NCBI GenBank assembly: GCA_944321565.1
Contig: CALULT010000002.1
Span: forward strand, 56,301-120,300
Source: an uncultured Paraprevotella sp.
GTDB taxonomy: Bacteria; Bacteroidota; Bacteroidia; Bacteroidales; Bacteroidaceae
DNA: 64,000 nucleotides
Direction: 5' to 3'
Within the stretch, counting starts at the first letter, position 1, and every line of letters begins with the position of its first letter. The notes under the pieces are model-generated. The model saw only the letters and a program-made list of their open reading frames with translations, was not told the origin of the DNA and made no database searches. A program made the translations under genes and the position numbers. This document shows positions 17,973 to 26,790 of the stretch, piece by piece.

Positions 17973-18195
17973 TTTCAGGTTCTGGAACTGGGTGTTTCAG
18001 GTTCTGGAACTGGGTGTTTCAGGTTCTGGAACTGGGTGTTTCAGGCTCTGGAACTGGGTGTTTCAGGCTTTGGAACTGGGCGTTTCAGGCTTTTGGAACT
18101 GGGTGTTTCAGGCTTTGGAACTGGGTGTTTCAGGCTTTGGAACTGGGTGTTTCAGGCTCTGAAACTGGGTGTTTCAGGCTCTGAAATTCGGTGCT
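17973..18195. repeat. Tandem array of a 22-bp repeat, about ten copies
   Basis: Copies of TTTCAGGTTCTGGAACTGGG plus TG begin at 17973, 17995, 18017, 18039, 18061, 18083, 18106, 18128, 18150 and 18172. One copy is 23 bases and the last degenerates. The first three copies are identical; later ones change GTTC to GCTC or GCTT and GGAAC to GAAAC, so divergence grows to the right. The unit contains the imperfect palindrome GTTCTGGAAC. The array sits between the GH98 terminator and the minus-strand terminator of the GH30-GH43 gene. A unit of 22 is not a multiple of 3, and no spacers separate copies, so it is neither a coding repeat nor a CRISPR array. Confidence 0.95.
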
Positions 18196-18278
18196 TCATG
18201 TCCATTGCAGACATTAATTTCCCTGCAAGGTGGGACAGTTCATTCCAGCAGGCATTGACTGCGGGGATGCATATTTCC

Positions 18279-18323
18279 AAAAAAGCCGCTTCCGGAATGT
18301 GCAAGGCACATCGGGAAGCGGCC
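18279..18323 (-). terminator. Rho-independent terminator of the GH30-GH43 gene (minus strand)
   Basis: Stem of GCCGCTTCC (18285-18293) with GGAAGCGGC (18314-18322), extended inside by ATGTGC/GCACAT. On the minus strand it is followed by six T (18279-18284). It lies 21 bases beyond the stop codon. Confidence 0.88.
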
Positions 18324-18343
18324 ATGAAGAGGATTTTTTTTAA

Positions 18344-21232
18344 TTACCGCACGGTTATCGTGCTTGCTTTCATGCTGCCATCGGAGTAATACGTGCGGCA
18401 GATGACAATGCCGCTGGCGGGCTTCTCCTTGAGGCGGATGCCGCTCACGGTGTAGTATTCATTCCGTACGGGTGTTTTTTCAGCGGCATCGGTTTGTTGG
18501 ATGCCAGTGCCATTTTGTGTGGTGAACTGCCAAGTGTCGAGTTTTGCGTTCCCTTCTGTACCGGTGAACACTAGATAGACATCGTGTGCTCCGATAAGCA
18601 TGGAGTCGCAGGCCACGGTGCTTTCTTCCCAATCGCCTGCCGCGAAGTTGATGGTAGCTATCGGTTCGGCTTCCAAGTCGTCCAAGTGAACTTTCAGGGT
18701 ACCTTCCCCTTTCAAGCGGGCGGTGAAGCTGCCGATGCCTTCGTTGCCGAAGTACGCGCTTTTCATCATGGTCCATCCACCGTCGGCTACAGCCAGGAAC
18801 ATGTCTCCGTCTTCAGCCTCAGGCTGGATGCCGGCTGCGGTGCAGAGTGTTTCCGCTGTTTGCAGGGTGAACGGGTCGGGGCGTTTGTTGACCAGTTGCA
18901 GGGAAGCCGTATTGGACTGCGTTACAGGATTGATGACCCGGCGTCCTTCGGTTACATTGCATGTGTTTACGCCCACGCTGTGGTAGTCTCCGGTGATGTC
19001 CATCTGTTGTTCGAGCCACGGGGTGTGGTAGAACAGGTAGTAGCTGTTGCCATACTTTTGCAGGTGGGCGTGGTTATTGCTTCTGGGGAAGTCCGTCAAG
19101 CCGGATTTTGCGAAATATTCGCCTTTATAACTCCAGCTGTCCGGGTCGAGCGGGTCGTTGGTAATCATGTAGCAGATGCTGCTGGATGAGGGCGCGTTTT
19201 CACCCGTGCCATACGATGGCCAGTCGGTCCGTTCGCTCCAGCTCGTGCAATAGCTGAATGCCAACCATCCGCGCAGCACGTTCAGTTCGTTGGAGCCGGA
19301 ATGGTAGGGCGCGGGAATTGGCACGATGTCGCTGTCCAATGAAATCATATCCTTGCCGAGGCGCACGATGCGGGCATTGCCCGGCATCAGGTCGGTGCCT
19401 TCCGCGTTCGGTTCGCCGCAGCCGAATGCGAGCCATCCCGTTCCGTCATCGTCTATGGCGGCTCCCGGGTCGGACGGATGGGCGCACAGGCCGAGTCCGG
19501 AGGTAGAAGCCGAGATGAGGGCATGGCCGAGCGGGTCTGTCCATGGGCCGGTGGGCGAGGTGGACGTAATGACGCCTATGCCGTTGTCGCCGTTGGAGAA
19601 ATAGAGGTAGAAGTGTGTCAACCCGTCTTCTTCCACACGCGAAACGATGGAGGGCATTCTGGAGCTTGTCAACCAAGAACCGCAGATGGCCGACAGGTCA
19701 ATCGTGCCGTGGTAGGTCCAGTTAGCCATGTCGGCGGAAGACATCACGACGAGCGACTTGACGCGTCCGCCATTGTTGCCCTCGAAGCCATTTGTGAGGT
19801 CGAACTGCTGCTGGTCGTTCGTGGCATACACATAAACTCGTCCGTCGTGTTCGATGGCTGTCGGGTCGCCGCAGAACATGAACGGGTTGATGGGGTTCAC
19901 CTGCGTGGCTGCCTTGTAGGCATCGAGCAAGGTGGTTTCGCCCGGTTGCGGGTCAGGTGTTTCCGTGGCTTCCGTGCGGACGAACTGGAAGGTGTGTATC
20001 GTGCTGGCCATGATGGACAGGCGCGGATTGAGAGTGCCGCCATATTCCTCGCTCACATCCTGCTGGTAGAAATTGCGGAATTCGTTCGTGATGACGGAAC
20101 GCACCTGTGCGCAGGCAAAGGGGAGGCGCACCCGCAAGGTGGTGCTGGTGGCACCGGGGTTGAGGACGAAGAGGCTGATGGTATCCCCATCTTCGCTCAT
20201 GTAGGCCGTGCCTTTCAGCGAGGTGTTGCTGAATGTGGCTTGGATGCGTGTCTTGCCGGTAGCAAACTTGGCATAGTGGCTGAGGATATAGGCCCATTTG
20301 CCCGGTTGCGATGTTTTTGAGCCGTCAGTTCCGTCGCCGAAGAAGTTGTCAAGCATGTTGTAATAGACGTAGGCACTGAATCCCACCCGCATGCAGCTGT
20401 CCACCTGTTCGGCGAAGTCGCAGGCATCGCTCCATTTTCCGAGCCGGCTCTTGTCTTGCTGGCATATTTCGGTCATCCACATGGGCTTTTTGGTCAGGTC
20501 GGTGACCTTTTTCACGTAAGACCAGTCGTTGGTGCCATAGATGTGGTTGCCCCAAATGTCAATGCTGGCGCGCACGGCAGCCGATTTGTTGGCCAGTTCG
20601 AGGTTGTACTTGTGGCTGTCCCATCCGAAGCATTCCGGCCCCATGATTTTACAGTTGATGTATTTCTTGGCCAGCTGCACCATTTTGGCCATTTCGTCCA
20701 CGCTCCACACGCAACTTTCGTAGTCGGTATCATAATCGCATTCGTTTTGTATGGAGAGGATGTCAATGGGGGCGCCCACGTCCTCCATGTGCTGGCGGTA
20801 GCGTTCCAACCATTGAGCATAAACTTCCAAGCTGTCCGGGTTGGGGTTTCCGCTGATGGAGGTTTGGTCGCCCCAAGGTTGCTCTGCGTTAATCTTGAAG
20901 CGATGGGGCGGAGTCCACGGTGTGGCGAACACGATGGTGCCATGGGCCTTGGCCCATTTGACGGGATTCACGTAGCTGTTCCAGCCGCTTTCGTTCGGGC
21001 TGATGCGGATGCGCATGATGTTGTAACCCATGCTGTTCTCTCCTTTTCCCCAAAGGAGGTCCACTTTCTCTTTAGTATAGACATCCCCCCATTGACCGTT
21101 CATGCCGGTGCCGCCGAAACCGTCAATGTGCTGGTAGCTCACGCTGGGGAGGATGTTGACCGTCTGTGCGTCGGCCGAAAGGCCGGTAACTAACGCGACA
21201 GACAGGCATAATGTTTTTCTGAGGTGTTTCAT
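18344..21232 (-). CDS. GH30-GH43-CBM6 fusion, bifunctional xylan-degrading enzyme with T9SS-like tail
   Basis: 962 residues with a signal peptide (1-22). Residues ~23-415 are a GH30 barrel plus side sandwich: E164 in LSIQNECDY is the probable acid/base and E255 in MWMTEICQQ the nucleophile. Residues ~447-775 are a GH43 propeller with D456 (FCGDPTA), D588 (SDPGAAIDDDG) and E649 (GSNELNV) as the catalytic triad. Residues ~790-920 look like CBM6 (IQPEAEDGD). The last ~40 residues (EYYTVSGIRL, YYSDGSMK) resemble the tail of the GH98 protein and T9SS signals. GH30 enzymes in such loci are endo- or exo-xylanases and GH43 removes arabinose or xylose, so one chain may cut backbone and side chain. It lies 20 bases after the GH115 gene, probably the same transcript. 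Confidence 0.87.
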   Translation of the reverse strand: MKHLRKTLCLSVALVTGLSADAQTVNILPSVSYQHIDGFGGTGMNGQWGDVYTKEKVDLLWGKGENSMGYNIMRIRISPNESGWNSYVNPVKWAKAHGTIVFATPWTPPHRFKINAEQPWGDQTSISGNPNPDSLEVYAQWLERYRQHMEDVGAPIDILSIQNECDYDTDYESCVWSVDEMAKMVQLAKKYINCKIMGPECFGWDSHKYNLELANKSAAVRASIDIWGNHIYGTNDWSYVKKVTDLTKKPMWMTEICQQDKSRLGKWSDACDFAEQVDSCMRVGFSAYVYYNMLDNFFGDGTDGSKTSQPGKWAYILSHYAKFATGKTRIQATFSNTSLKGTAYMSEDGDTISLFVLNPGATSTTLRVRLPFACAQVRSVITNEFRNFYQQDVSEEYGGTLNPRLSIMASTIHTFQFVRTEATETPDPQPGETTLLDAYKAATQVNPINPFMFCGDPTAIEHDGRVYVYATNDQQQFDLTNGFEGNNGGRVKSLVVMSSADMANWTYHGTIDLSAICGSWLTSSRMPSIVSRVEEDGLTHFYLYFSNGDNGIGVITSTSPTGPWTDPLGHALISASTSGLGLCAHPSDPGAAIDDDGTGWLAFGCGEPNAEGTDLMPGNARIVRLGKDMISLDSDIVPIPAPYHSGSNELNVLRGWLAFSYCTSWSERTDWPSYGTGENAPSSSSICYMITNDPLDPDSWSYKGEYFAKSGLTDFPRSNNHAHLQKYGNSYYLFYHTPWLEQQMDITGDYHSVGVNTCNVTEGRRVINPVTQSNTASLQLVNKRPDPFTLQTAETLCTAAGIQPEAEDGDMFLAVADGGWTMMKSAYFGNEGIGSFTARLKGEGTLKVHLDDLEAEPIATINFAAGDWEESTVACDSMLIGAHDVYLVFTGTEGNAKLDTWQFTTQNGTGIQQTDAAEKTPVRNEYYTVSGIRLKEKPASGIVICRTYYSDGSMKASTITVR

Positions 21233-21252
21233 GTAGTACTGTTTTTATACGG

Positions 21253-23793
21253 TTATTGTTTTTTGCAGGGAGATTCCTCCATGAACAGGTAGGAAGGCTT
21301 GTAGCCGCCATAGTCCACGACAATCTTTTCCAGCACGGTGCCCGGTTCGATGGGGCGGAACACGAGCGTCTGCATGCCGCCTTCGGCAGCAGGGAGCGTC
21401 AGGTCAACCTTTTTTTCGATGACGCGGCGTGCCACGGTGGGATAGTAAACCGAATAGACGTTCTCGGGCTTTTCGTTCAGGTTGCCGTTGAAGTTGATGA
21501 CGGTCTCTTCCCCGCCCTTGAAGCCGATGCCGTAGCGGTGGCCTTCGGGGTTGTGGAATGCCAAGGTCGATTTCACGATGACATGCACGGTGACTTCCTT
21601 CACGTCGGCGGGAATCTGCATCCGGTAGGAGAGCGACGCGCCGTCGGTGGCAGCCGTGTAGGGCATGAGGGCCATGCCGCTCAGGGTGCGGCCCACGTAG
21701 GGTATCTTGGTCCATGCGGCACCTGCGGCACCGGTTTGGGCGAAGAAATGTTCGGCTTCCATGGCCACATAGCCGTCTTCGCCCGTGAACACGTAGCCTC
21801 CTGCGGTCTGCGTAGCCGTGTCTATCCGGTTTGTTTTAGGCAGGATGTTCTCTCTGAAGTTGTCGTTCCATGAGGTGTAACCGATGTGTTTCTGGATCAT
21901 CATGCCGTTCCATTTGCCTCCGGCGATGTTGTGGTTGTAGTCATCGCAAAGTTCCTTGTCGCGCTGGAATGTACGTTCCACCACGTCGGCCCATTCGTTG
22001 GCTTCGGGGTTGTTCTCGGCATAAAGTTTGTGGTTCATGGCCTGTGCGTAGTACATTTCATAGAGGTTGGCCATGGCTTGCACGGGGAAGAGGATGAGCT
22101 GCTTGTAGGCGTCGTGGTATTCGGGAGCCAAGGTGATGTATTGGCGCAGGGCTTCCGCTTCCAGTTTGATGAACTCGTCCGACACCTTTTTCCATTCTCC
22201 CGTTTCCAGGTTATAGGTTTTGCGGTCGAGCATTTCCGCCGTGACGCGCCCGGCATATTTGCAGTAGAGGTTCAGGATGCGTGCGGCTTCTTCGGCTTGG
22301 TCTTCGCCAAAGGTTGCGGCGCAGAACTTTTTCGGATGCTCCAGAAGGTTGGACGCCGTGTATTGCTTGGGATTCCATGCCATGTCGAGGAAGAGCGTGA
22401 TGGGGTATTCCATGGGCTTGAGGTCGCCCACGTTCAGCACCCACAGCTTGTCCACGCCATAGTCATAGGTGAGTTGTAGTTGTTCCCACATGTTCTGTAT
22501 CGGGGTGTTGTTGATCCACTTGGAGTTGCGCGGCGCACCCACGTAGTCCACGTGGTAGTACATGCCCCATCCGCCCGGGTGTTTGCGTTCTTTCTCGTTT
22601 GGCAGTCGGCACACGTTGCCCCAGTTGTCGTCCGTGAGGAGCATGATGACATCGTCGGGCACCCGCATGCCTTGTTCGTAGTATTGCAGCACTTCCTTGT
22701 ACAAAGCCCATACTTGCGGCGTTTCTTTGGCCGGGCGGCCTGTGACATCCTTGATGATTTTGCGTTGGTTTTCCACGATTTCTTCCAACAGTTTCACGTT
22801 CACGTCGTCGCTCATGGCTGCATCGCCATCGCCGCGCATGCCGATGGTCACGAGGTCTTCCGTGTCTTTCATGCGCTCGATGCCTTCGCGGAAGAACTGG
22901 TCGAGCGTTTCCTTGTTGGTGGTGTAGTCCCATTTGCCATATTGCCTGCGCTTGCGAGCCCATTCCTGGTGGTTGCGCGCCATGGGTTCGTGGTGCGACG
23001 TGCCGATGATGACGCCCATCTCGTCGGCGGTCTTTCCGTTGAGCGGGTCATCGGCATAGAAGGCCCAGCTCCACATGGCCGGCCACAGGAAGTTACCCTT
23101 CAGGCGCAGGATGAGTTCAAACACTTGGGCATAGAAGTTATGGTCTCCATAATTCGTGCCATAAGTGTTTTTCACCCATGTGGTCAGGCAGGGGGCTTCG
23201 TCGTTCAGGAAGATGCCGCGGTAATAGACGGCCGGTTCGCCGTCGGTATAGGTGCCGGGCTTGATGTAGAGCGACGTGTGTTTTTCCACGGGAACGTCGG
23301 CCCACCAATACCATGGGCTGACTCCCATTTGTTCCGACAGCTCATAGATGCCATATATCGTGCCGCGCTTGTCGCTGCCGGCGATGACCATGGTCTTGCC
23401 GCCCTCGGCGTTGTCGATGGTGGTGATGAGGAACATTTCACGTTTGCCGTCGAGGCTTTTCCCGTCGATTTTCTTGTTTTTGACGAGCTGTTTGACCAAC
23501 GGGCTCTTGTCTATCGACCCGATGATGATTTTCGTTTGCGCCGTGGCTTCCCCGTTGATGGTGCCCTTTTGTCCGGTCACACGGAGAAAATCCTCTGTGA
23601 GGTTTTCCGCTGCGATGAGCACTCCCTTGTGGTCTTCCGAGCTTACGGCCATTTCCACCGCCTTGCCTTCCGTGGCCAATGGCATGCATGCGCCGGCGGG
23701 GTCGAAGGTGACGAACTGGTCGGCGGCTTGTGCGCCAATGGGGAGCAGCATGAGCAGGCTGATCCACATTTTAGTCATTCTGTTCTTTTTCAT
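21253..23793 (-). CDS. GH115 alpha-glucuronidase, third copy (complete)
   Basis: 846 residues, a normal GH115 length, with a signal peptide ending in GAQAA. Two in-frame ATG codons (MKKNRM) lie at the start. The N-terminal sandwich is followed by the barrel (WWADVPV, YRGIFLNDEAP, VTIGMRGDGD, LWVLNVGDLKP), the helical domain (GKWNGMM) and a C-terminal sandwich (GRTLSGMAL, VDYGGY). It resembles the truncated copy at the left edge much more than the copy at 8765-11362, so those two are probably paralogues from one duplication. It should strip glucuronate from xylan so that the GH30-GH43 enzyme encoded just downstream can act. It is the first gene of a two-gene minus-strand operon. Confidence 0.92.
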   Translation of the reverse strand: MKKNRMTKMWISLLMLLPIGAQAADQFVTFDPAGACMPLATEGKAVEMAVSSEDHKGVLIAAENLTEDFLRVTGQKGTINGEATAQTKIIIGSIDKSPLVKQLVKNKKIDGKSLDGKREMFLITTIDNAEGGKTMVIAGSDKRGTIYGIYELSEQMGVSPWYWWADVPVEKHTSLYIKPGTYTDGEPAVYYRGIFLNDEAPCLTTWVKNTYGTNYGDHNFYAQVFELILRLKGNFLWPAMWSWAFYADDPLNGKTADEMGVIIGTSHHEPMARNHQEWARKRRQYGKWDYTTNKETLDQFFREGIERMKDTEDLVTIGMRGDGDAAMSDDVNVKLLEEIVENQRKIIKDVTGRPAKETPQVWALYKEVLQYYEQGMRVPDDVIMLLTDDNWGNVCRLPNEKERKHPGGWGMYYHVDYVGAPRNSKWINNTPIQNMWEQLQLTYDYGVDKLWVLNVGDLKPMEYPITLFLDMAWNPKQYTASNLLEHPKKFCAATFGEDQAEEAARILNLYCKYAGRVTAEMLDRKTYNLETGEWKKVSDEFIKLEAEALRQYITLAPEYHDAYKQLILFPVQAMANLYEMYYAQAMNHKLYAENNPEANEWADVVERTFQRDKELCDDYNHNIAGGKWNGMMIQKHIGYTSWNDNFRENILPKTNRIDTATQTAGGYVFTGEDGYVAMEAEHFFAQTGAAGAAWTKIPYVGRTLSGMALMPYTAATDGASLSYRMQIPADVKEVTVHVIVKSTLAFHNPEGHRYGIGFKGGEETVINFNGNLNEKPENVYSVYYPTVARRVIEKKVDLTLPAAEGGMQTLVFRPIEPGTVLEKIVVDYGGYKPSYLFMEESPCKKQ

Positions 23794-24105
23794 TGTTGAT
23801 GTTTTTGGGTTATTGAATGTTTATCTGTTGGCATTCCTTTCAGGCAATATGCCGCATGGACAAAATTACAAAAGATTGGCGGAAAGCTTTTTCCCTCATA
23901 TTTCCATTTCTTTCTTTTTTGTTACATGCTTCTTGTTTTTTGTTTTTCTAACGTAACTTTCCCTTTTGATTTTGTAACATGCCCTAGCGCGTGTTACATG
24001 GAAATGCTTGTGATGCAAAAAGAAAATTATTGGTAACACCAGCGAAACGCGTTTTGGATTTGTTTATTTAACTTTGTCCACACGGATGATAAAAACAGAA
24101 AAGAA
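23794..24105. promoter_or_regulatory. Divergent control region of GH115 (minus) and GH2 (plus) genes
   Basis: 312 bases, AT-rich, without a gene. A minus-strand -7 element (TAATTTTG) lies at 23861-23868 and a plus-strand one (TAACTTTG) at 24069-24076. Between them are three copies of a 9-base word: TGTTACATG at 23920-23928, TGTAACATG at 23973-23981 and TGTTACATG at 23992-24000. The last two form a TGTAACA/TGTTACA inverted pair. A similar word, TGTTACATC, lies before the GH98 gene at 13821. A shared regulator site is a reasonable reading. Confidence 0.5.
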
Positions 24106-26523
24106 ATGAAAGGAAAAACTATTGGACGTTGGCTTGTGTTAGCTTTGGCGGCGATGTGCCTGTATCCGGCATCTGCTGCAAATCGTGGAAGAGAGAAGGT
24201 GGGTTTTGACTTCGGTTGGAAGTTCGTTTTGAATGCGGATGACCGGAAAAATGCGGAACCGGATGCTTCGGAGACTGGGTGGGAGGACATTCAGTTGCCC
24301 CACGACTGGAGCATCTCGCAGAATTTCGACCCGAAACTGAGCGGGAGTAACGGCCACTTGCCCGGTGGCGTAGGGTGGTATAGGAAAACGTTCAAGGTGG
24401 ATGGGGCAGACAAGGGCAAGCGGATATCCATCCTGTTCGATGGGATTTATTGCCGTAGCGATGTGTATCTGAACGGAACGCACTTGGGCTTCCGTCCGTA
24501 TGGTTACTGCTACTTGCAGTATGACCTTACGCCTTACCTTAATTATGACGGGGAGAATGTGTTGGCCGTCAGGGTGAACAACCCACTGCAACACGACAGT
24601 GTGGCACGTTGGTACACGGGAGCAGGCATTTACCGTCATGCTTGGTTGCTGAAAACGGCGGACGCGCACATTGATTTATATGGCACATATGTGACGACTC
24701 CCGAAGTGTCGGAAGAAAGGGCTACGGTGAAAGTTCGCACCACTATAGTCAACGATGGCCGGGAAGACAAGGTGTTGTCTGTGAGTCAAAAGGTCGTGGA
24801 TCAAGATGGGCATACCGTGGCGCAGGGTGGAAAAAAGCGTTTGGAGATTGCGGCCGGAGGCCGGACTGATGCCGGACATGAGATGACGGTGGACAGGCCG
24901 TTGCTTTGGGACACAGACAATCCTCGTCTTTATACGCTTTATACCTATTTATATGAAGGCCGGAAGCTGGTGGACACCTACGAGACTGTGTTTGGTATCC
25001 GGACTTGCGAGTTTACGCCCGACCGCGGTTTCCTTCTGAACGGCAAGCGGATGAAACTGAAGGGCTTCTGCCTGCACCAGGATGATGCCTGTCTTGGCCG
25101 GGCGTTGCCCCTGCGTTCCATGCAGCGCAAACTGGAAACGGCCAAGGCGTATGGCGTGAATGCCATCCGTTGCAGCCACAACCAGCCCGCACCTGAGTTT
25201 CTCGACCTTTGCGACCGGATGGGCTTTGTGGTCATCGACGAGGCGTTTGACAAGTGGAAGTCAGGTTTTTATGCGGAGTATTTTGACGAATGGTGGAAGG
25301 AAGACTTGAAGAACATGATAGTGCGCGACCGCAATCATCCTTGCGTGGTGTTGTGGAGCATAGGCAATGAGCTGCAGGAAGCGTGGGACGAGAGCGATAC
25401 GGGATGCCGCCGTGCCAAGATGTTGCAGGACTTCGTGCATGAACTAGAACCATCGCGCCAGGTTTGCCTTGCCGCACAAAACCGTCACAATGAGAAGTTT
25501 TCAGGGGTGACGGATGTGGTAGGATATAATTATTTGGAAGCGCGTATGCTTTCCGACCACAAGAAGTTTCCCGAACGTTGTTTCCTCGTGACGGAGGAGT
25601 TGCCTTACTATTGTGGGGCTGAGGGCAACATCCGCAGTTATGACACGAACAATCCTTGGAACATCGTGGCCGCAAATGATTTTATCGCGGGTGGCTTCAT
25701 TTGGTCCGGAGTGGATTATATCGGAGAGGCTGGATGGCCCAGCCATGGTTGGCCCACGGGGTTGTTTGACATTTGCCTGGTAGAAAAGCCGCGCGCGGCT
25801 TTCCATCGTGCCATGTGGAACGAAGAGCCGATGGTACGCATCGCGGTGCGTGACAATGCTTTGGACATCGACCATGGGCGCGACCTTTGGCAGTGGCCGA
25901 ACATGGCGGCGATGTGGAATTTCCCGAAGAGTTATGAAGGCTTGGTCATTGAGGTGAACACCATCACAAACTGTGAGCGTGTGGCTTTATACCATAACGG
26001 AAACGAGATGGGAATCCGCCGCACGGCAGATTATCCGAACCACACCATTACGTGGTGCCTGCCTTACAAACCCGGTACATTGGTGGCCAAAGGCATCAAT
26101 GGCACGGACACGGTGGCTGTTTATGAAATCCGCACGGCTGGCGAACCTGCTATGTTGCATGCTGTGGCAGACCGCACAGAGCTGATGGCAGACGGACAGG
26201 ACCTGAGTTACGTGCAGGTGGAATTGTGGGACAAGGACAGCACGTTGGTGCAACACACCAACCGCCACGTGAAAGCGTCAATTGAGGGCGAGGGGAGGCT
26301 CGTCGGTTTCATCAACAGCGACCTGCGCCGCACGACGCCTTTCACTTCCCATGAGGACGACACTTATTTCGGGCGGGCGATGGCCGTCGTGCAGACTACC
26401 CGTACACCTGGAGACATCCGGTTGCGTTTCGATGTGGAGGGTTTGGATAAGCCTGTGTTCGTGGAGCTCAGGTCAAAGGCTCTTCCTGAAGATTATGTGT
26501 CCGACATTCCGAGTTTCAGGTGA
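24106..26523 (+). CDS. GH2 family beta-galactosidase-like enzyme
   Basis: 805 residues with a signal peptide (1-25). The GH2 order is present: sugar-binding domain (~32-190, LPHDWSI, GVGWYRKTF, FDGIYCRSDVYLNG), Ig-like domain (190-300), TIM barrel (300-600) with acid/base E422 in WSIGNEL and probable nucleophile E497 in LVTEELP. Residues ~615-805 contain a DUF4982-like and a further Ig-like domain, common in Bacteroidales GH2 proteins. Substrate cannot be fixed from sequence; galactose or glucuronate removal from hemicellulose side chains fits the neighbours. It is transcribed divergently from the GH115/GH30-GH43 operon and has its own -7 element at 24069. Confidence 0.85.
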   Translation: MKGKTIGRWLVLALAAMCLYPASAANRGREKVGFDFGWKFVLNADDRKNAEPDASETGWEDIQLPHDWSISQNFDPKLSGSNGHLPGGVGWYRKTFKVDGADKGKRISILFDGIYCRSDVYLNGTHLGFRPYGYCYLQYDLTPYLNYDGENVLAVRVNNPLQHDSVARWYTGAGIYRHAWLLKTADAHIDLYGTYVTTPEVSEERATVKVRTTIVNDGREDKVLSVSQKVVDQDGHTVAQGGKKRLEIAAGGRTDAGHEMTVDRPLLWDTDNPRLYTLYTYLYEGRKLVDTYETVFGIRTCEFTPDRGFLLNGKRMKLKGFCLHQDDACLGRALPLRSMQRKLETAKAYGVNAIRCSHNQPAPEFLDLCDRMGFVVIDEAFDKWKSGFYAEYFDEWWKEDLKNMIVRDRNHPCVVLWSIGNELQEAWDESDTGCRRAKMLQDFVHELEPSRQVCLAAQNRHNEKFSGVTDVVGYNYLEARMLSDHKKFPERCFLVTEELPYYCGAEGNIRSYDTNNPWNIVAANDFIAGGFIWSGVDYIGEAGWPSHGWPTGLFDICLVEKPRAAFHRAMWNEEPMVRIAVRDNALDIDHGRDLWQWPNMAAMWNFPKSYEGLVIEVNTITNCERVALYHNGNEMGIRRTADYPNHTITWCLPYKPGTLVAKGINGTDTVAVYEIRTAGEPAMLHAVADRTELMADGQDLSYVQVELWDKDSTLVQHTNRHVKASIEGEGRLVGFINSDLRRTTPFTSHEDDTYFGRAMAVVQTTRTPGDIRLRFDVEGLDKPVFVELRSKALPEDYVSDIPSFR

Positions 26524-26591
26524 AGGTATTGCATTTACTGTGATTTTCGCTTTGATTGGGAATAAAATTTTAAAGTAATGGAGGAAGCGTT

Positions 26592-26696
26592 ATGAATATG
26601 CTTGCAGCGACATTTCTTATTGGAAGCGCGATAGGAGTGGTCATACTTATTTGGCTACACACAAAGTCTGGTAAGAAGTGGTTGAACGAACTTTAG
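26592..26696 (+). CDS. 34-residue single-span membrane peptide
   Basis: A small frame, ATG 26592 to TAG 26696, preceded by GGAGGAAGCGTT, one of the few purine-rich ribosome-binding-like sites in the window. The product begins MNMLAATFLIG, continues as a hydrophobic stretch through residue ~22 (VVILIWL), and ends with a basic tail (HTKSGKKWLNEL). That architecture is one transmembrane helix with a charged cytosolic end. It lies 68 bases after the GH2 gene and before the converging Nim-like gene. I do not recognise a family. The good start context and tidy topology argue for a real gene. Confidence 0.5.
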   Translation: MNMLAATFLIGSAIGVVILIWLHTKSGKKWLNEL

Positions 26697-26751
26697 AGAG
26701 GTGATAAGTTCAATTGAACATTGGACTTATTGATATTATTCCCTTTTAAAA

Positions 26752-26790
26752 GCAGGTGGGTAAATTGGCAGTGTCAGTTTACCCGCTTGC
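26752..26790. terminator. Terminator-like hairpin at 3' end of Nim-like gene
   Basis: Arms 26752-26764 and 26778-26790 pair over 13 positions with one mismatch and one G-T. The right arm includes the last codons of the minus-strand gene. On the minus strand a short T-run (TTTT) follows. The small peptide gene converges from the other side. Confidence 0.55.

Noticed and set aside
17973-18195. Possible CRISPR array
   Set aside because: Repeats are directly adjacent without spacers and no cas genes are nearby.
17908-18389. Two open frames (84 and 117 codons) in the 22-bp repeat array
   Set aside because: The period is not a multiple of three and the predicted peptides are simple repeats of the array.
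22480-23799. 439-codon plus-strand frame opposite the third GH115
   Set aside because: Shadow of the GH115 coding strand; no domain pattern.
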